Source of the DNA: Oscillospiraceae bacterium
Lineage (GTDB): Bacteria; Bacillota; Clostridia; UMGS1810
Length of the DNA: 8,930 nucleotides
Direction: 5' to 3'
Assembly (NCBI GenBank): GCA_022769845.1
Contig: JALEIO010000091.1
Span: 1 to 8,930, forward strand
Part shown: in pieces, positions 1 through 4,475 of the stretch
Position numbering within the stretch: position 1 is the first letter of the stretch
Layout of the letters: every line of letters starts with the position of its first letter
Made by a program: the position numbers and the translations under genes
Notes under the pieces: generated by a model
Databases searched by the model: none
What the model saw: the letters and a program-made list of their open reading frames with translations, nothing else
Told to the model about the DNA's origin: nothing

Positions 1-1
1 C

Positions 2-274
2 GAAGAATATATTACGCTTGCATCGCTTTTTAAAATTTTCGGAGACAGCACAAGAATTAAAATTCTTCACGCTTTAAGGCAGAACGAAATGTGCGTATGC
101 GATCTTGCGTGTCTTTTGCAGCTTACAAAATCGGCGGTTTCGCACCAGCTCAAAGCACTGAGGTTTGCAAATCTTGTAAAATATCGCAAAGAGGCTCAAA
201 TTGTGTATTATTCGCTTGCCGACGCGCACGTTGAAAAAATTCTTGATATTGGCATTGAACATTTGCACGAATAA
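2..274 (+). CDS. ArsR/SmtB-family metal-sensing repressor (CadC/SmtB-like), 3' part
   Basis: The frame is open from base 2 and ends at TAA 272-274, so the true start lies upstream and 90 codons are visible. The protein is a winged-helix repressor that leaves its DNA site when it binds metal. The opening LFKIFGDSTRIKILHAL and the later LTKSAVSHQLKAL (recognition helix) followed by a YRKEAQIVYYSL wing are typical of the family. Two metal sites are recognisable. The first is the alpha-3 CVC motif (codons at 92-100), as in the ELCVCDL of CadC and ArsR. The second is an alpha-5 set of Asp (221), His (227), His (260) and Glu (269), with the same spacing as SmtB D104, H106, H117 and E120. The downstream neighbour is a Cd/Zn-type ATPase, so Zn, Cd or Pb is the expected inducer (inference). 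The N-terminal cysteines that CadC uses would lie outside the window. Confidence 0.93.
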   Translation, partial: EEYITLASLFKIFGDSTRIKILHALRQNEMCVCDLACLLQLTKSAVSHQLKALRFANLVKYRKEAQIVYYSLADAHVEKILDIGIEHLHE

Positions 275-316
275 AAAGAGTGTTTAAGATATATTATTTT
301 TTAATCATTTAGTTGA

Positions 317-342
317 ATACTTGAGCAACAACTCAAAAATAT
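317..342 (+). promoter_or_regulatory. SmtB/CadC-type operator in front of the P-type ATPase
   Basis: An inverted repeat, TTGAG (321-325), 6 bp, CTCAA (332-336), is flanked by AT-rich arms (ATAC on the left, AAATATT on the right). It resembles the 12-2-12 SmtB/ArsR consensus built on TGA-x-CA...TCA with outer ATAT. It lies in the 87-bp gap between the repressor and the ATPase, where an autoregulated operator is expected. A weak sigma-A pair, TTGAAT (313-318) and AAATAT (337-342) 18 bp apart, would place the operator within the promoter spacer. The -10 matches only 3 of 6 positions, so the exact promoter is uncertain. Confidence 0.6.
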
Positions 343-361
343 TGCGAAGGGGGAATTTTAA

Positions 362-2482
362 ATGCAGAAAACATATTTTTTAAAAGGCTTGGACTGTCCG
401 CACTGCTCGGCGCAAATTGAGTCGGAAGCATCAAAGCTTGATTGTGTAACAAGCTCGGCGGTTAATCTTGTTAATCAGACTCTTACGATTGAATCGGAAA
501 AATTCACTGACAGCATTGATAAACAAATTGAGAAAATCGTGCATAAATATGAGCCTGATATTAAGGTAAGCGCTGTTGATAAAACATCACCTAAGAAATG
601 CTGCGCTGATACTGAAAATGAGGGTGAAAATTTTAAGCTGCAAATTATAAGAATTGCAGTCGGCGCAGTTTTTTATTTCGCAACGATAGTAATATCGCAT
701 TTTGCAAGCCTTAATGAATTTGTTAAGATAATTTTGCTTGCGGTATCGTATATAATTTTGGGCGGCGATGTTGTTTGGCGCGCGGTTAAGAATATATTAA
801 AAGGAAGAGTGTTTGACGAAAACTTTCTTATGACTGTGTCAAGCATCGGCGCGTTTGCAATTAAAAGCTACTTTGAGGCTGTTGCGGTTATGCTGCTTTA
901 TCAGATTGGCGAGCTTTTTCAGAATATGGCAGTGGGAAAATCGCGAAAATCCATTGCAGATTTAATGGATATACGTCCTGATACCGCAAACGTTATGCGG
1001 GACGACGAGGTTGTTACGCTATCACCTGATGAGGTTCAAATAGGAGATATAATTATTGTAAAGCCGGGAGAAAAAATACCGCTTGACGGCGTTGTGACAC
1101 AAGGAAGCACAATGCTTGACACAACGGCGCTTACAGGGGAATCGGTTCCAAGAAGCGCTTCTTCGGGCGATACTGTTCTTTCGGGATGCATTAATAAAAC
1201 GGGTGTTATCAAAATTGAGGTAACAAAAAACTTTTCGGAAAGCACGGTTTCAAAAATTCTCCAGCTTATTCAAAATGCATCTGAAAAAAAAGCTCCGTCC
1301 GAGAATTTTATTACAAAATTTGCGCGTTATTATACACCGGCGGTTGTTATTCTTGCGGCTGTAATTGCGGTTTTATTCCCGCTTTTCTTTGGCGGCGGTT
1401 TTGAAAAATGGATACGTCAGGCATTTGTGTTTTTGGTAATTTCGTGTCCGTGTGCGCTTGTAATCTCTGTTCCGCTCGCTTTTTTCGGTGGAATAGGTTC
1501 GGCGGCTAAAAAAGGTATTCTTATCAAAGGAAGCAACTATATCGAGGCGTTAAGCAAGCTTGACACGCTTGTTTTTGATAAAACAGGAACTCTCACTGAA
1601 GGAGTTTTCGGAGTACGCGAAATTGTTGCGGCAGATGGTTTTTCGGATAGTGATGTTTTGTTTACGGCGGCTTATGCGGAATGTTTTTCAAATCATCCGA
1701 TTGCACAATCTATAAAATCTTACTTCGGCGAAAAAATAAACGAAATCATAATAAGCGATTATACAGAAATTGCCGGCAAGGGCATAGCGGTTAAGTTAAA
1801 CGGAAAAGAAGTTTTGGCAGGCAATATGCGCCTTATGGAGCAGTTTGGAATAAAAGCCGAAAATTGCGGCAGAACCGGTACGATTGTGTATATTGCTGTA
1901 GAAAAAAATTTCGCGGGATATATTGTCATTGCGGACAAAATAAAAAAAGACAGTGCAAAAACGCTAAAAGCGTTAAGAAAATCAGGTGTTGACAGTATTA
2001 TAATGCTGACCGGAGATAACGAAAAAACGGCAGCGGAGGTTGCGGAAAAACTTAAAGTTGACAAATATTACGCTTCACTGCTTCCGCAGGATAAAGTTAA
2101 AAAATTTGAAGAAATTTCATCAGATAAAAAATTGAATGGTACAACGGCATTTGTCGGCGACGGAATTAACGACGCGCCAACTCTTGCGCGAGCAGATATC
2201 GGCATTGCAATGGGTGCGCTCGGCTCGGACGCGGCGATTGAAGCGGCGGATGTTGTGCTTATGACCGATGAAATTTCGCTTATATCCAACGCAGTTAAAA
2301 TATCAAAACACACAAAACGCATTGTAGTGCAGAATATTGTGATGTCGCTTGGAATTAAGCTTTTGTTTATGATGCTCGGTATTTTTGGAATTGCCACAAT
2401 GTGGGAGGCAATTTTCAGTGATGTAGGCGTTATGATTATTGCGGTTCTTAATTCAATGCGTCTGCTTAAACTGCAATGTTAA
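362..2482 (+). CDS. cadA: Cd2+/Zn2+/Pb2+-type P1B ATPase (CadA/ZntA-like)
   Basis: This integral membrane pump uses ATP to export divalent soft metals. Its 706 residues are a normal length with one N-terminal metal-binding domain. In order: HMA-like domain with GLDCPHC (C12, C15), a Cys pair in the linker (C80, C81), actuator TGES (258-261), the CPC membrane motif (362-364), phosphorylated Asp in DKTGT (D406), nucleotide-domain His-Pro (H445) and hinge GDGINDAP (599-606). The last membrane segments carry Lys666 and Asp687, 21 residues apart, as in E. coli ZntA K693 and D714. This marks the Zn/Cd/Pb (P1B-2) class rather than copper pumps. The start is set by GAAGGGGG (346-353) 8 bp before ATG. 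It is preceded by a metal-sensing repressor and its operator, so metal-induced expression is expected. Which metal is preferred in vivo cannot be read from sequence. Confidence 0.95.
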   Translation: MQKTYFLKGLDCPHCSAQIESEASKLDCVTSSAVNLVNQTLTIESEKFTDSIDKQIEKIVHKYEPDIKVSAVDKTSPKKCCADTENEGENFKLQIIRIAVGAVFYFATIVISHFASLNEFVKIILLAVSYIILGGDVVWRAVKNILKGRVFDENFLMTVSSIGAFAIKSYFEAVAVMLLYQIGELFQNMAVGKSRKSIADLMDIRPDTANVMRDDEVVTLSPDEVQIGDIIIVKPGEKIPLDGVVTQGSTMLDTTALTGESVPRSASSGDTVLSGCINKTGVIKIEVTKNFSESTVSKILQLIQNASEKKAPSENFITKFARYYTPAVVILAAVIAVLFPLFFGGGFEKWIRQAFVFLVISCPCALVISVPLAFFGGIGSAAKKGILIKGSNYIEALSKLDTLVFDKTGTLTEGVFGVREIVAADGFSDSDVLFTAAYAECFSNHPIAQSIKSYFGEKINEIIISDYTEIAGKGIAVKLNGKEVLAGNMRLMEQFGIKAENCGRTGTIVYIAVEKNFAGYIVIADKIKKDSAKTLKALRKSGVDSIIMLTGDNEKTAAEVAEKLKVDKYYASLLPQDKVKKFEEISSDKKLNGTTAFVGDGINDAPTLARADIGIAMGALGSDAAIEAADVVLMTDEISLISNAVKISKHTKRIVVQNIVMSLGIKLLFMMLGIFGIATMWEAIFSDVGVMIIAVLNSMRLLKLQC

Positions 2483-2490
2483 AAATGCAA

Positions 2491-2634
2491 GCCTGCTTTA
2501 TTGGCAAAACGCCTTGCAAGAGTCTTATGCGAAAAAATATAATAGGCTTGTTCGCAGGTACGAAAAGGCTGAAAAAATATAAAAAGTTGCACTTGCCGAG
2601 AGAATGGAAAAATAATAAGCCTTTAAAACAGGGC
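2491..2634 (+). ncRNA. candidate rod-shaped structured RNA after the ATPase (unassigned)
   Basis: This non-coding stretch lies between the ATPase stop and its terminator. Its two ends can pair by hand folding. 2491-2505 pairs with 2619-2634 through GCC/GGC, UG/CA, UUUA/UAAA and GGC/GCC, giving 12 Watson-Crick pairs with one bulge and small mismatches. A further GCAAG (2516-2520) can pair with CUUGC (2592-2596). The centre (2546-2569) forms a hairpin of 8 pairs around loop CAGGUA, flanked on both sides by the same unpairable A-rich 12-mer GAAAAAATATAA (2531-2542 and 2571-2582). The rod with an open centre loosely recalls 6S RNA, but no diagnostic 6S sequence is recognised. It may only be a folded 3' UTR. 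A weak internal promoter, TTGCAA (2514-2519), 18 bp, TATAAT (2538-2543), is also visible. Confidence 0.2.
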
Positions 2635-2640
2635 AAATAC

Positions 2641-2686
2641 AAAATGCACCGCAGTTTCACTAAGAAACTATTTTCGGTGCATTTTT
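2641..2686 (+). terminator. Rho-independent terminator of the ATPase unit
   Basis: An 11-bp outer stem pairs AAAATGCACCG (2641-2651) with CGGTGCATTTT (2675-2685). Inside it is a second stem, GTTTC (2654-2658) with GAAAC (2664-2668). A T-run occupies 2682-2686. It lies 158 bp beyond the ATPase stop and faces the plus-strand unit. The A-run at its left foot could give some activity in the opposite direction. Confidence 0.85.
2655..2673 (+). repeat. short direct repeat, copy 1 (TTTCACTnnGAAACTATT)
   Basis: TTTCACTAAGAAACTATT recurs with two changed bases at 2758-2775, about 103 bp away. This copy forms the inner hairpin of the ATPase terminator. See copy 2 and the related finding. Confidence 0.5.
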
Positions 2687-2816
2687 GTTTAGAAAAGTTT
2701 TTTGTTGATTTGCATGATAAAAACATACCCCAAAGATGCGTTTTTACCTGTTATATATTTCACTCGGAAACTATTCTTTTTTTGAAAGTCATTTATTTAA
2801 GCGGTTTTGAGAAACG
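2687..2816. other. gene-free AT-rich spacer with a weak second hairpin
   Basis: Together with the preceding 3' region this makes about 375 bp without a protein gene (2483-2857). No credible reading frame with a ribosome binding site is seen on either strand. The stretch holds an imperfect hairpin at 2719-2745, with AAAAAC and GTTTTT ends. It pairs better when read on the minus strand (10 of 11 positions with G-U pairs) and could act as a backup terminator for leftward transcription. It also holds the second copy of the short repeat. A T-run at 2778-2785 follows that copy. Confidence 0.4.
2758..2776 (+). repeat. short direct repeat, copy 2 (TTTCACTnnGAAACTATT)
   Basis: TTTCACTCGGAAACTATT matches copy 1 at 16 of 18 bases. 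The two differences fall in what would be the hairpin loop, so the TTTC/GAAA stem is kept. A T-run follows at 2778-2785, giving a minimal terminator-like shape. Confidence 0.5.
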
Positions 2817-2850
2817 AAAAAGTAGCATAATTTTGTATCAAAATTACGCT
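2817..2850 (-). terminator. Rho-independent terminator of tRNA-Thr (minus strand)
   Basis: A 12-bp hairpin with a 3-base loop pairs 2824-2835 with 2839-2850. One position is a G-U pair on the minus-strand RNA but an A-C mismatch on the plus strand. On the minus strand it is followed by a T-run (2817-2821). Both points assign it to the leftward tRNA transcript, 7 bp past the encoded CCA. Confidence 0.85.
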
Positions 2851-2857
2851 TCTTCTT

Positions 2858-2938
<81 letters not shown>

Positions 2939-2954
2939 ATTCACAACATTAATT

Positions 2955-2983
2955 ATTTTAACACAAAAAGATGTTCAAGTCAA
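2955..2983 (-). promoter_or_regulatory. sigma-A promoter of tRNA-Thr (minus strand)
   Basis: On the minus strand TTGACT (2983-2978) is followed after exactly 17 bp by TAAAAT (2960-2955). Transcription would begin near 2948, about 15 bases before the mature tRNA end. Confidence 0.85.
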
Positions 2984-3042
2984 TAATTTTATTTAATTTT
3001 TTTGGATAAAAAATGCAAAAAATTCATTTGCCATTTAATATA

Positions 3043-3071
3043 TTGACATTTTTTCATTAAAGAGGTAAAAT
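3043..3071 (+). promoter_or_regulatory. sigma-A promoter of the exporter/zinc-ribbon unit
   Basis: A perfect -35 TTGACA (3043-3048), 17 bp, and -10 TAAAAT (3066-3071). Transcription would start near 3078, right at the ribosome binding site, leaving a leader of only about 15 bases. A TATAAT at 3072-3077 is the wrong distance (23 bp) from the -35. It would also start the RNA beyond most of the ribosome site, so it is not preferred. An imperfect palindrome (3015-3031, GCAAA...TTTGC) just upstream could be a regulator site. Confidence 0.85.
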
Positions 3072-3092
3072 TATAATAAGGAGGACGTTGAC

Positions 3093-3938
3093 TTGGATAT
3101 TATAAAAGAAGTTTTTTTAGATTCTGTAAAAATGCTGCCGCTTTTATTTGTTGTATATGCGGTAATTGAATTTTTAGAGCACAAAAACAACAACTCGTCA
3201 TATCATATACTTATGAAGCAAAAAAAATTCGGACCGATTCTCGGCGCTTCGTTCGGTTGTATTCCGCAGTGCGGTTTCAGCGTAATTGCGTCCGATTTGT
3301 ACTCACGAAGGGCAGTGACGCTCGGTACGCTTTTGGCGGTGTTTATTTCAACATCAGACGAAGCAGTTCCGATACTTATTACAAATCCTTCGTTTTTGCC
3401 GGATGCTCTTAAAATTTTGGCAATAAAGCTTGTAATTGCAACAATCGTAGGATATGCGGCAGATATTTTTGCAAAAAGCAGCTATGAAAGCGATAATTGT
3501 CGTGAAAAAGGCAATCACACACATTTTCACGGCAACTGCGAACCGTGTGAACACGGCGTTTTAAAATCGGCGCTTATTCATTCGGTGAAAATATTTGTTT
3601 TTATATTTTTGGTGTCGCTTGTTCTGGAGTTTGTTATGGAAAATACAATAGGCGACAATGTTATGGATTTTTTTAAAACGCATACTATTATTCAACCGTT
3701 CTTGACAGCGCTTGTTGGAATTATACCAAACTGCGCGGCATCGGTTATACTCACGCAGTGCTATATTTCAGGTGGAATAACGCTCGGCGCTCTTATCGGC
3801 GGACTTTGCACAGGTGCCGGAGTTGGATTGGTTGTACTGTTTAAATTCAACAGAAGCATAAAACAAAATTTGTTTATTTTACTGCTGCTTTATTTAACAG
3901 GCGTATTTTCGGGAATAATTCTGCAAATGATATTATAG
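3093..3938 (+). CDS. putative heavy-metal exporter, ArsP_2-type (PF11449-like) permease
   Basis: A 281-residue polytopic membrane protein of the family described as putative arsenic efflux or 10-TM heavy-metal exporter proteins. Some databases call members putative manganese transporters. The substrate is not experimentally clear to me. The two halves are related: GCIPQCGFS (55-63) followed by TLGTL, and GIIPNCAAS (209-217) followed by TLGAL, suggesting an internal duplication with Cys and Pro in the transport path. A hydrophilic loop between the halves holds C136, H142, H144, H146, C149, C152 and H154, a likely metal-binding segment. TTG at 3093 is chosen as start because AAGGAGG (3078-3084) lies 8 bp upstream. 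The first in-frame ATG would remove 13 residues and lacks such a site. The next gene starts 36 bp downstream without a terminator, so the two are likely co-transcribed. Confidence 0.82.
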   Translation: MDIIKEVFLDSVKMLPLLFVVYAVIEFLEHKNNNSSYHILMKQKKFGPILGASFGCIPQCGFSVIASDLYSRRAVTLGTLLAVFISTSDEAVPILITNPSFLPDALKILAIKLVIATIVGYAADIFAKSSYESDNCREKGNHTHFHGNCEPCEHGVLKSALIHSVKIFVFIFLVSLVLEFVMENTIGDNVMDFFKTHTIIQPFLTALVGIIPNCAASVILTQCYISGGITLGALIGGLCTGAGVGLVVLFKFNRSIKQNLFILLLLYLTGVFSGIILQMIL

Positions 3939-3974
3939 ATTATGGAAATAATATTTTTGAAAGGCGGAGATTTT

Positions 3975-4337
3975 ATGAATTTTTTTGAAGAATTAACGGT
4001 TAAGCTTAAAAAAGGTGCCAAATCGGCTGTTAAGGCATCGGGCGATGTTGCAAATTTTACCAAAAACAAAATGCAGCTTGCCGACCTTAAAGACCAAATA
4101 AGAGAAAAAGAAATGAAAATAGGGCATATAGTTTATTGCAAATCCAAAGACGTTGAGTGCGAATATGACGGAGAGGACGTTGAAATTTTGTGCGACGAGA
4201 TTGAATCGCTTAAAAGCAAAATTGCCGACGTTGAACTCGAAATCAATGAGTTTAAAAACGCAAAAATTTGTGAAAACTGCGGTGCAGCGTCAAATAAAAG
4301 CAATGATTACTGCCCAAAGTGCGGCAATAAGTTTTAA
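3975..4337 (+). CDS. small coiled-coil protein with C-terminal zinc ribbon
   Basis: A 120-residue, probably cytosolic protein with no signal peptide. The N-terminal part is basic and amphipathic (ELTVKLKKGAKSAVKAS). The middle, roughly residues 35-95, is rich in Lys and Glu with heptad-like spacing that suggests a coiled coil. The end is a compact zinc ribbon with C99-x-x-C102 and C113-x-x-C116, ending NKF. Small zinc-ribbon proteins of this layout are common in Clostridia but have no assigned function. An upstream ATG at 3942 would add 11 residues but has no ribosome site. ATG 3975 has GGCGGAG (3963-3969) 5 bp before it and is preferred. It sits 36 bp after the exporter and shares its terminator. 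A metal-related role is only inferred from this neighbour. Confidence 0.85.
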   Translation: MNFFEELTVKLKKGAKSAVKASGDVANFTKNKMQLADLKDQIREKEMKIGHIVYCKSKDVECEYDGEDVEILCDEIESLKSKIADVELEINEFKNAKICENCGAASNKSNDYCPKCGNKF

Positions 4338-4343
4338 ATTTAA

Positions 4344-4405
4344 TCGGGTAAGATGCGGTGCAATACGACAATTTAAAGCCTCTGTATCTTGCCCGAAATT
4401 TTTTT
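4344..4405 (+). terminator. long-stem terminator of the exporter/zinc-ribbon unit
   Basis: Stem TCGGGTAAGAT (4344-4354) pairs with ATCTTGCCCGA (4386-4396), with one G-U pair. It can be extended inward by four more pairs, two of them G-U. The remaining loop is about 23 bases. Seven T residues follow at 4399-4405. It begins 6 bp past the zinc-ribbon stop codon. Confidence 0.85.
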
Positions 4406-4415
4406 GTTAATTCAC

Positions 4416-4443
4416 GGAACTTTTTCAAAATTTTAACGTCTAA
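4416..4443 (+). promoter_or_regulatory. ECF sigma factor promoter of the SLH/YcdB protein
   Basis: GGAACTT (4416-4422), 15 bp, GTCTAA (4438-4443) matches the RpoE-type consensus (GGAACTT-N15/16-GTCTAA) base for base. The fuller -10 is CGTCTAAT (4437-4444), like Gram-positive ECF promoters with a CGTC core. No sigma-A pair is seen in this gap. Transcription would start near 4450, about 26 bases before ATG. The cognate sigma factor is not in the window. Confidence 0.75.
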
Positions 4444-4475
4444 TAAGTGAAAAACATAAAAAGGAGAAAATTAAA

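Noticed and set aside
3000..3092. yybP-ykoY (Mn) or other riboswitch ahead of the exporter
   Set aside because: The promoter sits at 3043-3071 and leaves only about 15 transcribed bases before the start codon, too few for a riboswitch.
3942..3974. Longer start for the zinc-ribbon protein (ATG 3942)
   Set aside because: It lies only 4 bp past the exporter stop without a ribosome site. GGCGGAG before ATG 3975 fits better, and the extra residues are encoded by the ribosome-site region itself.
4344..4405. Long inverted repeat read as a MITE or other small mobile element
   Set aside because: The asymmetric stem with a T-run only on the right, 6 bp past a stop codon, is fully explained as a terminator. 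No target-site duplication is visible.
4153..4410. Plus-strand frame of 85 codons overlapping the zinc-ribbon gene
   Set aside because: It is a shifted frame of a clear zinc-ribbon gene and runs through that gene's terminator.
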